DNA of 64,000 nt from an uncultured Lachnospiraceae bacterium (lineage in GTDB: Bacteria > Bacillota > Clostridia > Lachnospirales > Lachnospiraceae), in assembly GCA_910577115.1 (NCBI GenBank), contig CAJTMC010000005.1:52943-116942 (forward strand). Direction: 5' to 3'. This document shows positions 55,286-63,002 of the stretch, piece by piece. Every line of letters starts with the position of its first letter. Within the stretch, counting starts at the first letter, position 1. Position numbers and translations under genes: made by a program. The notes under the pieces are model-generated. The model ran no database searches. It saw nothing but the letters and a program-made list of their open reading frames with translations, and had not been told where the DNA came from.

Positions 55286-56530
55286 TTATTCTAAAGTCTC
55301 CTCTTCCTCTACATATTCGATTTCCGTTTCGTCAGCCTCATACCCTTCCTCATATTCAGCCTCGTACTCGCCTTCCTCATATTCTTCTGCATACCCAGCC
55401 TCGTACTCGCCTTCCTCATATTCCTCCTCATAGTAGACGTCCCCGTCCTCGTCATACATATAGTCCTCATAGCGGAAGCCCTCTGCGTCCTTTGCCTGTG
55501 TCTCTGATTTAATATCAATCTTGTACCCCGTAAGCCTTGCCGCAAGCCTTGCGTTCTGTCCTTCCTTACCGATTGCAAGGGAAAGCTGGTAATCCGGCAC
55601 AACAACCTTTGCCGTCTTTTCGTCCGGATCCGCAAACACCGCAACAATCTTTGCGGGTGAAAGTGCATTTTGAATAAAATTTCCGGGATTTTCATCCCAG
55701 TTTACAATATCAATCTTCTCACCGCGCAGCTCCTCAACAATCGCATTGACTCTTGCCCCGTTCATGCCGACGCACGCTCCGACTGCATCTACGTTTGGAT
55801 TGTTTGTCTTTACCGCAAGTTTTGTACGGCTTCCGGCCTCACGCGCGATGCTCATAATCTCAACCGTACCGTCCTTAATCTCTGTCACCTCTGCCTCAAA
55901 AAGCCTCTTTACAAGCTCCGGGTGGGTACGGCTTACCATAATTCTCGGTCCTTTCGGAGTGTTTTTTACTTCAAGGATATACACTTTAATGCGCTCTGTA
56001 GGCTTGAATTCCTCTCCCTTGACCTGTTCCGCCTCATTTAGGATTGCATCTGCCTTTCCTAAATTAATGCTGATGTTTCTGCCCGTATAACGCTGCACTA
56101 TTCCTGTCACCACGTCCTTTTCCTTCTCAAAGAACTGGTTGTAAACGACGCTTCTCTCCTCCTCGCGGATTTTCTGCAAAATGACATTCTTTGCATTCTG
56201 CGTGGCAATTCGTCCGAATTCCTTTGACTTTATCTCCACATTGATGGTGTCCCCAATCACCGCCTCCTTGGAAATGTTCACCGCATCGTCAATACAAATC
56301 TGTGTGACATCGTCCTCCACCTCGTCAGGCGTCGCCACAATCTCTTTTGTGGCATACACAAGAAAATCGCATGTCTCTCTGTCAATCTGTACTGTGATGT
56401 TGTCAGCCTTTCCGAAATGGTTTTTGCAGGCCGTGAGAAGTGAATTCTCAATTGCCTCGAAAAGAGTCTCCTTGCTGATTTCCTTCTCCTTTTCGAGAAT
56501 GTTTAGTGCTTCCATTAATTCCTTGTTCAT
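55286..56530 (-). CDS. nusA: Transcription termination/antitermination factor NusA
   Basis: A 414-residue RNA-polymerase-associated factor. N-terminal domain, S1 domain ([20 protein letters not shown]) and two KH domains ([20 protein letters not shown] and [19 protein letters not shown]). The C-terminal about 65 residues are an unusual Glu/Tyr/Gly tail with repeats of EEGEYEA. Firmicute NusA usually ends soon after KH2, so the tail is an added segment. AAAGG site before ATG 56530. Confidence 0.95.
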   Translation of the reverse strand: MNKELMEALNILEKEKEISKETLFEAIENSLLTACKNHFGKADNITVQIDRETCDFLVYATKEIVATPDEVEDDVTQICIDDAVNISKEAVIGDTINVEIKSKEFGRIATQNAKNVILQKIREEERSVVYNQFFEKEKDVVTGIVQRYTGRNISINLGKADAILNEAEQVKGEEFKPTERIKVYILEVKNTPKGPRIMVSRTHPELVKRLFEAEVTEIKDGTVEIMSIAREAGSRTKLAVKTNNPNVDAVGACVGMNGARVNAIVEELRGEKIDIVNWDENPGNFIQNALSPAKIVAVFADPDEKTAKVVVPDYQLSLAIGKEGQNARLAARLTGYKIDIKSETQAKDAEGFRYEDYMYDEDGDVYYEEEYEEGEYEAGYAEEYEEGEYEAEYEEGYEADETEIEYVEEEETLE

Positions 56531-56559
56531 TTTTCCTTTACCCTCCTATCATTGAATCG

Positions 56560-56644
56560 GGAAGGGAAACGCCTTCTCCCCTTCTCGTCGCGCGACCCGT
56601 ATGTCTCTCTAACGGCATATATCCTCTAAACGGGTCTGTGCATA
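56560..56644 (-). repeat. Leader repeat element, copy B (upstream of nusA)
   Basis: Second copy of the block described upstream of tyrS, again beginning TATGCACAGACC and starting about 114 nt before the start codon. Here GACCCGT pairs with ACGGGTC, so the outer stem uses different bases from copy A. Upstream, GCATAAA (56640-56646) and TTTATGC (about 56681-56687) form a further inverted pair. It fills most of the 180-nt gap between rimP and nusA. Confidence 0.5.
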
Positions 56645-56710
56645 AAAGCAACGCAAAAGTCTCTGTTTTCGTATTTTGATTTATGCAGCTGTCCGAACCT
56701 CTTTTCCGAA

Positions 56711-57187
56711 TTAAAAATCAAGCGTCAGCCTGATAATTGCAATGTCAGACTTTGCAAAGACCATATCCTTCGTTCCGTAATTTTCTTCTACCTCTATTGT
56801 AACGGTATCCTTATCATATGCCTTAAGGATTCCGACAAATTCCTTCTGCCGCTCAATCGGCTTGTAGGTTTTTACCTCCACCTCATCCCCCAAGCTCTTC
56901 TCAAGATGTCTGTCTTTTTTCAAAGCCCTTCCAAGCCCCGGACTCGACACCTCAAGAATATATGCGTCCGGAATAAAATCATCCTCGTCGAGTTTTTCCG
57001 AAAACGCGCGGCTCACATTCTCACAGTCATTGATATTCACGCCGTCCCGCTTATCAATAAAAGCCCTCAAATACCATTCGCTGCCTTCCTTCACATACTC
57101 CACATCATAAATCTCGCAGCCGTTCGCCTCCGCTATCGGCGCAAGAAGCGCCTCAGCGCGTTCCTCATAAGCATCTTTTTTCGCCAT
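56711..57187 (-). CDS. rimP: Ribosome maturation factor RimP
   Basis: A 158-residue 30S maturation factor: CEIYDVEYVKEGSEWYLRAF, VSSPGLGRALKKDRHLEKSL. First gene of the nusA operon, with its own promoter. Start ATG 57187; another ATG at 57190 is directly adjacent. Confidence 0.94.
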   Translation of the reverse strand: MAKKDAYEERAEALLAPIAEANGCEIYDVEYVKEGSEWYLRAFIDKRDGVNINDCENVSRAFSEKLDEDDFIPDAYILEVSSPGLGRALKKDRHLEKSLGDEVEVKTYKPIERQKEFVGILKAYDKDTVTIEVEENYGTKDMVFAKSDIAIIRLTLDF

Positions 57188-57205
57188 CACTCACCTCATA
57201 AACAA

Positions 57206-57231
57206 AAGAGTGAACTCGCAAGCTCACTCTT
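57206..57231 (-). terminator. Terminator between citrate synthase and rimP
   Basis: AAGAGTGA and TCACTCTT arms (57206-57213, 57224-57231) with a 10-nt loop, followed on the minus strand by TTGTTT. It also lies within the rimP leader, so it could attenuate rimP. Confidence 0.65.
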
Positions 57232-57258
57232 ATCATCCAACATTATTTAACTTTAATT

Positions 57259-57287
57259 ATCTTAGCACTTTCCATAACAAATTGCAA
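57259..57287 (-). promoter_or_regulatory. Promoter of the rimP-nusA-infB operon
   Basis: TTGCAA (57282-57287), 17-nt spacer, TAAGAT (57259-57264) on the minus strand. Transcription would start before the hairpin at 57206-57231. Confidence 0.6.
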
Positions 57288-57333
57288 TAGTTTTTTGAAA
57301 AAACTTCCATTCGCCGATTCCAAAGAAATCCTG

Positions 57334-58752
57334 TTAGTTCATCGGCAACTTATAAACCGTCTCGTCACGCCCGCTCAGCTTCGGTGTTGACCGTTCCTGC
57401 AGTGTTTCATACGTCCTCAAAGGCGCAACGCTCTTGTATGCAGGCCTGATAATTTTATCGACATTAATCAGCTCCTCCATTCTATGCGCGCTCCAACCGA
57501 CAATTCTTGCAATCGCAAAAATCGGCGTGTAAAGCTCCAACGGAATATCAAGCATACTGTACACAAAACCGCTGTAAAAGTCCACATTCGCACTGACACC
57601 TTTATAAATCCTGCATTTTTCGGCAATCACCTCTGGTGCAAGACGCTCAATCATCGAATACAAATCAAAATCCGCATGACGATTCTTTTCTGTAGCAAGT
57701 CCCTCAACAAAGCTTTTGAACACCTTCGCTCTCGGATCGGAAATCGAGTAAACTGCATGGCCCATTCCATAAATCAATCCGCTTCTGTCAAAAGCCTCTT
57801 TATTAAGAAGCCTGTACAAGTATCCCCTTACCTGATCCTCGTCTCTGACATCATCAACATTGCGCCTCAAATCCTCCATCATCTGAACAACCTTGATGTT
57901 TGCACCGCCATGCTTTGGACCTTTCAGCGAAGAAAGCGCCGCCGCAATCACCGAATATGTATCAGAACCCGCGCTTGTTACCACTCTCGTCGTAAAGGTT
58001 GAATTGTTTCCGCCACCATGCTCCATATGGAGAACCAAAGCCGCATCAAGCACCTTTGCCTCCGTCATGGTATATGACATATCCGGTCTCAGCATCCGGA
58101 GCAGATTTTCCGCCGTTGACAGATTCGGGTCCGGTCTGTGAATATACAAACTTTCATCACATTCATAGTGGTTGTATGCATGATATCCGTATACAGAAAG
58201 CATCGGAAAGACACTGATTAACATCAGACTTTGACGAAGCACATTGTCAAGCGACACGTCCTTTACTGTATCGTCATACGACGCAAGCGTCAGCACGCTC
58301 TTTGTCAATGAATTCATAATATCATGACTTGGCGCCTTCATAATGACATCGCGCACAAAGTTTGTCGGAAGTGTCATACTGCATCCCAATGTCCTCTTGA
58401 AATCCGCAAGCTGTTCCCTGTCCGGCAGACTGCCAAAGAGAAGCAGATATGCACACTCGTCAAATCCAAAACGATTGTCCTTTTTAAAGCCTCTGACCAA
58501 ATCATATATATTGTAGCCTCTGTAGTAGAGCTGTCCTTCGCAGGGTACGCTCTTTCCGTCCACCTCTTCCGAAGATTTTATCATTGAAATATTGGTAAGG
58601 CCCGACAATACACCCTTTCCGTTTTTATCGCGCAGGCCCCTCTTTACCCCATATTCGTCAAACAGTCCCACATCAATGGCATTGTTATCCACGCATATTT
58701 TTGAATACTTGTCCGTAAACGCTTTAATTGTATCTTCTATTTTTGTTCCCAT
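57334..58752 (-). CDS. gltA: Citrate synthase (clostridial long form)
   Basis: A 472-residue enzyme that condenses oxaloacetate and acetyl-CoA. Substrate and catalytic histidine regions are HMEHGGGNNSTF, LKGPKHGGANIKV and IYGMGHAVYS. An N-terminal extension of some 60 residues is typical of the clostridial form. ATG 58752 (MGTKIED) is preferred over upstream ATGs for homology reasons; its ribosome binding site is weak (AGGT). It is the last housekeeping gene before the integrative element. Confidence 0.92.
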   Translation of the reverse strand: MGTKIEDTIKAFTDKYSKICVDNNAIDVGLFDEYGVKRGLRDKNGKGVLSGLTNISMIKSSEEVDGKSVPCEGQLYYRGYNIYDLVRGFKKDNRFGFDECAYLLLFGSLPDREQLADFKRTLGCSMTLPTNFVRDVIMKAPSHDIMNSLTKSVLTLASYDDTVKDVSLDNVLRQSLMLISVFPMLSVYGYHAYNHYECDESLYIHRPDPNLSTAENLLRMLRPDMSYTMTEAKVLDAALVLHMEHGGGNNSTFTTRVVTSAGSDTYSVIAAALSSLKGPKHGGANIKVVQMMEDLRRNVDDVRDEDQVRGYLYRLLNKEAFDRSGLIYGMGHAVYSISDPRAKVFKSFVEGLATEKNRHADFDLYSMIERLAPEVIAEKCRIYKGVSANVDFYSGFVYSMLDIPLELYTPIFAIARIVGWSAHRMEELINVDKIIRPAYKSVAPLRTYETLQERSTPKLSGRDETVYKLPMN

Positions 58753-58997
58753 ACACATTACCTGAATAATTATGCAGTGCATTCCATGCAAGATCTTTGC
58801 ACTTTATAATTACTTCCTTTCCTTATTAATCATACATTTGCATATCCACTTAATATTATTATATCTGAAAACAGGTTCCATAACAAGTGAACTAAGTATT
58901 AACTTTTTTTAAACTTTATTAATTTCTGAAAAAAATGCGATAAAACGAACTTCAGAATAACTTTGACAGACTCTCTGATTTTGATGAGTTTGTAGCA

Positions 58998-59027
58998 AAA
59001 AGCACCTGAAAACTGTTCAGGCGCTTT
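58998..59027 (-). terminator. Terminator downstream of the integrase gene
   Basis: AAAGCGCCTGAA / TTCAGGTGCTTT hairpin on the minus strand, 5-nt loop, then TTTTTGC. It lies 130 nt after the integrase stop codon. Confidence 0.75.
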
Positions 59028-59158
59028 CTAGGGTTGGGCTGTTTTAAACAGTCAACAGCTCGTAGGGGAATCGAAAATCTACACTGTCTTTCAACCCCCT
59101 TGTTTTACGCCATTTAAATGGATACACTTTATCAAATACCCACAAAATACCCACACGA
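59028..59158. other. Candidate left attachment region of the integrative element
   Basis: Between the last chromosomal signal and the integrase gene lie two small inverted repeats: CTGTTTTAAACAG around 59048, and GTAG...CTAC around TTTTCGATTCCC at about 59061-59080. A tandem ATACCCACAA / ATACCCACAC lies at about 59136-59156, similar to arm-type integrase sites. The other end of the element is outside the window, so the core cannot be defined. Confidence 0.3.
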
Positions 59159-60352
59159 CTACACAACGCCTACATATCTTTTTACGTCTGAAACATGAAT
59201 CAAATTTACTGCTTCGGCTTTCATTTCATTTATGACATGGATATACCTGTCGTATGTGAATTGCACAGTACTATGTCCAAGTATTTCACTTATAACCTTG
59301 ATGTCAACCCCTTTTTTAACAAGAACAGAGCCAAATGTATGTCTCAGTGCATGTACTCCCTTATACTCTATAAAATTTTCTTTACATGTCCTGCTAAATG
59401 TCTGTTCCAATACACGTACCAACATTGGATTTCCTTCTTTTGCCGCGATAACATAATCGGATTTGATACCCATTTCTTTCTGCCTTTTTTCAAGCTCTTT
59501 CAAAACCAAAAGCGCAGTTTCGTTCATTGGAATTACCCGATTGCTCTTCCTTGTTTTTGTCGTCGTTATAACATTTACTTTTTTATTATCGCTCTCAAAA
59601 CGGTTTCTATTCATAATGGTGGAGACTGTTTTACTTATACGGATTATTTTTCTGTCGTAATCAACGTCCTTCCATGATAATGCAGCAAGTTCTCCCACTC
59701 TCATCCCTGTATTTAGCAATAATATATATGCTGGTGCATAACGATATCTTTTGGTATTACGTGTATTTGTCCCATAAAAACTCATGCAAACCTCTGTAAT
59801 TTTTTCAATTTCTTCGGTTGTATACATTTGTTCTTTTTCTTCGTCTTCCATTCCGATAATTATATTTTTCTTTGGTATTACTACAAAATCTAATGGATTG
59901 AACCGCATTTTCTGTTCTATGACTGCTTTTTTAATGCTTGGTTTTAATATTTCCATTACCTTTTTCACAATGGAGATCGAATAGTTTTTCGCAATATCAT
60001 CTATAAATGCCTGCATGTCATCTATTGTGATATCCTTCATCTTTTTTTGCCCGACCTCAGAACATCTTATCTGATTATTGAATACTCGTTCCAAAATATC
60101 ATATGAAGAGTCTTTTATCTTACCAAATTTAGACATAGTAAGCCAATTCTCGATATATCCTGAAAGATATTCTTCGGAATATTTAATATTTTCTTCATTC
60201 AATTTTATAGACTTTCGGAACTCACGCAATTTTTTTCTGGCTTCTGCTTCGTTCTTTCCATAAAATGAATATTGTTTTCCATCAATCCTAACCCGAAGTT
60301 CAATTCTCCCTCCTCGTTCTCTTATACTTCCTTCATACTTTTCACTCCTTTT
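59159..60352 (-). CDS. Tyrosine recombinase (integrase)
   Basis: A 397-residue phage/Tn916-type integrase. N-terminal arm-binding domain (EGSIRERGGRIELRVRIDGK), core-binding SAM-like domain, and catalytic domain with R in LNTGMRVGELAAL, H-x-x-R in HALRHTFGS, H in ILGHSTVQFT and nucleophile Tyr in TYDRYIHV. All catalytic residues are present. ATG 60352 is chosen; a TTG 7 codons upstream is possible. Its position at the element edge, next to an excisionase-like gene, is typical. Confidence 0.95.
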   Translation of the reverse strand, partial: KRSEKYEGSIRERGGRIELRVRIDGKQYSFYGKNEAEARKKLREFRKSIKLNEENIKYSEEYLSGYIENWLTMSKFGKIKDSSYDILERVFNNQIRCSEVGQKKMKDITIDDMQAFIDDIAKNYSISIVKKVMEILKPSIKKAVIEQKMRFNPLDFVVIPKKNIIIGMEDEEKEQMYTTEEIEKITEVCMSFYGTNTRNTKRYRYAPAYILLLNTGMRVGELAALSWKDVDYDRKIIRISKTVSTIMNRNRFESDNKKVNVITTTKTRKSNRVIPMNETALLVLKELEKRQKEMGIKSDYVIAAKEGNPMLVRVLEQTFSRTCKENFIEYKGVHALRHTFGSVLVKKGVDIKVISEILGHSTVQFTYDRYIHVINEMKAEAVNLIHVSDVKRYVGVV

Positions 60353-60423
60353 CATAACAAAAAGGAATGCCAATTGATAACAATCATATTATAACATTCC
60401 TTTTATGTCACTTTCAAGTAATT

Positions 60424-60624
60424 TTAATAAAATAATTCTTGTCCTATATTATCAGTTATCCATTTTTCTACAGCGCTTTCGGTGGTAATATAATCATTAC
60501 CTATTTTCATGAGTGGCAACTCTCCAGCTTTTAATAATTGATTAAATTTTGTTTTACCGAATGGCAACATTTCAAGCAACTCATGACTTGTTATTATTTT
60601 TAAATTTTTCTCCTGCTGTTCCAT
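60424..60624 (-). CDS. Excisionase-like small DNA-binding protein
   Basis: A 66-residue protein with a winged-helix/MerR-type DNA-binding fold: TSHELLEMLPFGKTKFNQLL then KAGELPLMKIGNDYITTESA. This is the layout of excisionases that accompany tyrosine integrases. Located 71 nt upstream of the integrase gene on the same strand. Confidence 0.8.
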   Translation of the reverse strand: MEQQEKNLKIITSHELLEMLPFGKTKFNQLLKAGELPLMKIGNDYITTESAVEKWITDNIGQELFY

Positions 60625-60643
60625 TCTATTTCGCCTCTATTCT

Positions 60644-61078
60644 TTATCTTCCCGTACTTCCAAATCCATCATCTCCTCTTTCAGTATCAAATAACTCATC
60701 TACCTCATTAAATTCCACGTTTAAACACGGCATCACTATAAGTTGTGCTATTCTGTCGCCCGGGCAAACAATTCTTGCTATATCGAAGTCGTTATGTAGT
60801 GCAACCATATATTCTCCACGATATCTCGAATCACACACCCCTACGCAATTCGCCGGACGTAACCCCTGCTTTGATGCAAGTCCGCTTCGGGCGAACACTG
60901 CGCCAAAATATCTGTCGGGTATTTCAATTGCTATCCCAGTATGTATGAATTCTGTTGTATGCGGCTCAATTGTTATTGGTTCCTGAATATCTGCATATAG
61001 ATCATATCCAGCATCACCTTCATGCTGTCTTGTTGGTATTTGTGCTGTTTCTGTTAATCTCTTTATGTTAACCTTCAT
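60644..61078 (-). CDS. dut: dUTP diphosphatase
   Basis: A 144-residue trimeric dUTPase. Five motifs are visible: GDAGYDLYAD, FARSGLASKQG, GVCDSRYRGEYM, DRIAQLIVMP and GDDGFGSTGR. All are intact. ATG 61078 has AAAGGA 8 nt upstream and overlaps the 3' end of the preceding 39-codon gene. It lowers dUTP; on mobile elements and phages it can also relieve repressors. Confidence 0.95.
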   Translation of the reverse strand: MKVNIKRLTETAQIPTRQHEGDAGYDLYADIQEPITIEPHTTEFIHTGIAIEIPDRYFGAVFARSGLASKQGLRPANCVGVCDSRYRGEYMVALHNDFDIARIVCPGDRIAQLIVMPCLNVEFNEVDELFDTERGDDGFGSTGR

Positions 61079-61187
61079 TTGTTGATTCCTTTTCTTCTCC
61101 ACTCGTAGCGATATCGCTAATAACTTTAATTAAATTATTATGTGCCATTGCTAAATCGCTTCTTTTCATTTTTACCGTTCGTTCCAT
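61068..61187 (-). CDS. 39-residue protein upstream of dut
   Basis: ATG 61187 has GGAGG about 7 nt upstream, and the 39 codons (MERTVKMKRSDLAMAHNNLI, then a Ser/Glu/Lys-rich end) stop at 61068, 11 nt inside dut. Tight overlap and a good ribosome binding site support a real gene. Basic start and acidic end; no family known. Confidence 0.6.
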   Translation of the reverse strand: MERTVKMKRSDLAMAHNNLIKVISDIATSGEEKESTNEG

Positions 61188-61226
61188 GTCCTTACCTCCG
61201 TTTGTTTGATTTCTTTAACTGTCTTT

Positions 61227-61328
61227 ATTGTATGGGGATATACCCATATTTTCAAGCCGCAGTATTTCACAAATATATAGGGATATACCAACAAGAATTT
61301 TGTGTATTCTGTATAGGTATATCCCTAT
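61227..61328 (-). promoter_or_regulatory. Operator-controlled promoter of the 39-aa/dut/xis/int transcript
   Basis: On the minus strand, TTGAAA (61250-61255), exactly 17 nt, TACAAT (61227-61232). Three copies of the near-palindrome TATRGGGATATACC occur: 61231-61244 inside the promoter spacer, 61276-61289, and inverted at 61315-61328. A repressor bound to the first would block polymerase. The Arc-like protein encoded immediately upstream is the obvious candidate. Confidence 0.75.
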
Positions 61329-61361
61329 AATTACAAGTATGAAAAAAGCAAGTGGAAAATA

Positions 61362-61556
61362 TTACTTTTCTGCTTGCTTTTCTAATCTCTCAGCTACTGC
61401 TTTATTAATGAATCCGTTTACTGTTTCCCCTGTAGCTTGTATCTGTTCTTTTGTGCCTTTAGGGAATTTTACAAGTATTCTATCATAATTTTCTTTCGCA
61501 TATTTCTCAGTAGCTCTTTGTGCTGCCTTGCTAACTGTAATCTTTACCACCTCCAT
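61362..61556 (-). CDS. Arc-like ribbon-helix-helix regulator, first copy
   Basis: A 64-residue protein. The strand-helix-helix pattern KENYDRILVKFPKGTKEQIQ then GETVNGFINKAVAERLEKQ matches Arc/CopG-type DNA-binding proteins. Its start directly follows the hicB stop codon (TAG-ATG), so it is translated from the hicAB transcript. It faces the operators at 61231-61328. It is related to the protein encoded at 63434-63625. Confidence 0.78.
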   Translation of the reverse strand: MEVVKITVSKAAQRATEKYAKENYDRILVKFPKGTKEQIQATGETVNGFINKAVAERLEKQAEK

Positions 61557-61769
61557 CTAAACTGTTACACTTGTAAATAGTGCTGGTTCTGGTATTGTTT
61601 CTCCATCTTCCAAGGCGGTTTCAATCCACAATTCAATAACGGTTTGTGCTTCTTTTACTGCTTCTTCTGGTGTCTTTCCGTCTGCCATACATCCAGGCAA
61701 TTCAGGCACAGACACAATATAGGCTTGATCTTCTTCAGACCATGATATAAGCATAGAATATTTTGGCAT
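61557..61769 (-). CDS. hicB: HicB-family antitoxin
   Basis: A 70-residue protein with the degraded RNase H-like fold of HicB: SWSEEDQAYIVSVPELPGCM then ADGKTPEEAVKEAQTVIELW. It lacks the C-terminal DNA-binding domain of long HicB proteins. It follows hicA by 12 nt; the downstream Arc-like protein may supply DNA binding. Confidence 0.85.
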   Translation of the reverse strand: MPKYSMLISWSEEDQAYIVSVPELPGCMADGKTPEEAVKEAQTVIELWIETALEDGETIPEPALFTSVTV

Positions 61770-61781
61770 CCTACAACCTCC

Positions 61782-62018
61782 TTATAATCTATATTTTTCA
61801 AATAACATTCGCACTTGTTTTACTTGATATGCTTTTGATTTGTTGCCTAAAGGCTGTATAACAATTCTTTCTATTATATCATCACGTTTGTAAATGTAAT
61901 GATCTCCTTTTATTCGTTCCCTGAATCCATAAGAAAGAATCAAATTTCTAAAATCAGTGAAACGAATATTACTATCACTTTTCCCACTCATTACCATATC
62001 ATATGTATTATTCGCCAT
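61782..62018 (-). CDS. hicA: HicA-family mRNA interferase toxin
   Basis: A 78-residue protein with the dsRBD-like HicA fold. The catalytic His is in IKGDHYIYKRDD (usually G-S-H; here G-D-H), followed by IVIQPLGNKSKAYQVKQV. The first 15 residues are longer than the family norm. It should cleave mRNA unless bound by HicB. Confidence 0.82.
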   Translation of the reverse strand: MANNTYDMVMSGKSDSNIRFTDFRNLILSYGFRERIKGDHYIYKRDDIIERIVIQPLGNKSKAYQVKQVRMLFEKYRL

Positions 62019-62157
62019 TCTGATTCACTCCTTTGTACATTTTCATTATATCAGATTTATTGATTTTTTCAAGCCATTTATCCACACTATAAAGGATACC
62101 ATGCTTTGATGATATCCTTTTACTATGGATAAATTATCTCTTTTATTGAATTATTAC

Positions 62158-62450
62158 CTAGATAAATAATAATTCTTTGATCGCTTTTCTTTGATCTTCT
62201 TCACTTGCAAATAAGCAAGCATAATAACTTTTTCTTCTGTTTTCCTTACCTGCAAAAAACTTTTCTAATTGTGCTATACTGTCATTTTTCAAACTTGAAT
62301 ATATACACATTACACAAGAAACAAGCGTCTCATATGATTCCGTATCAAATCCGCTAAAATTGAAACTTTCTTTACAAGCCTACAATATTCTTTTTCGCAT
62401 TTTGTTATTGTGTTAAATGGCAATAGTTGTTTTACTTCTTTTTTAGTCAT
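62158..62450 (-). pseudogene. Small element gene interrupted by a frameshift
   Basis: ATG 62450 (GGGAG 11 nt upstream) opens MTKKEVKQLLPFNTITKCEK but this frame ends at 62310. An overlapping frame lacks a start codon and continues from about 62395 (CKESFNFSGFDTESYETLVS) to TAG at 62158, ending EEDQRKAIKELLFI. Joined they make a protein of about 95 residues of normal composition. Either the gene is broken, or a frameshift is used in translation, or the read has an error near 62395. Family unknown. Confidence 0.5.
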
Positions 62451-62490
62451 CTTGCATATTCTCCCTTCAAATAATTGTTTCATTGAATTT

Positions 62491-62811
62491 CTATGCACAC
62501 TTAAAAAATCTTGTAGTACCTATTCTTTTGAAAATATTGCCTCTTTTCACTTTATAAGTATTTTCATCAACTTTTATCACATTTGCATAAAGAAAATGTA
62601 ATACCGATTCTGTATAAAGATTTAACTTATACCTCAATACTTTTTCTATGACTTCTAATTCTGTCATTTGAGTACCTGTAATACAACGCCCTTCTTTTAT
62701 TATAATATCTGAGCCATTACAACACATTACATCAATAAAAATATCGTCATTTTCTTTTATTCTTTCTGTATAAATCTTGATATCCCCAACTTGTTCTATA
62801 AATTTTATCAT
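62491..62811 (-). CDS. Small protein of unknown function in the element
   Basis: A 106-residue protein; GGAGAAAG before ATG 62811. Beta-rich start (KFIEQVGDIKIYTERIKEND), two cysteines at MCCNG, a helical middle (ELEVIEKVLRYKL) and a basic end (RIGTTRFFKCA). No family recognised. It is transcribed away from the hammerhead ribozyme, which lies about 190 nt upstream. Confidence 0.65.
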   Translation of the reverse strand: MIKFIEQVGDIKIYTERIKENDDIFIDVMCCNGSDIIIKEGRCITGTQMTELEVIEKVLRYKLNLYTESVLHFLYANVIKVDENTYKVKRGNIFKRIGTTRFFKCA

Positions 62812-63002
62812 AGTCTTATCCTCACTTTCTCCATTTTATTGAAATGAGCTTGCAACTTTTGACGGATGCAAGCCCTAAATTTTCTATTTTAATATGTAAT
62901 CTCTACGCAAGACACGCTTGTCTTTGTGTCTGCACTTCATAAGGATTTATTGATACTACCATATAAAATGTTGTCCCTGTTGGATTTTAGGATTATGCCT
63001 CT

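Noticed and set aside
59050..59085. Possible tRNA or tmRNA 3' end (TTTTCGATTCCCC) near the element edge
   Set aside because: No acceptor stem, anticodon arm or CCA-side pairing can be found around it.
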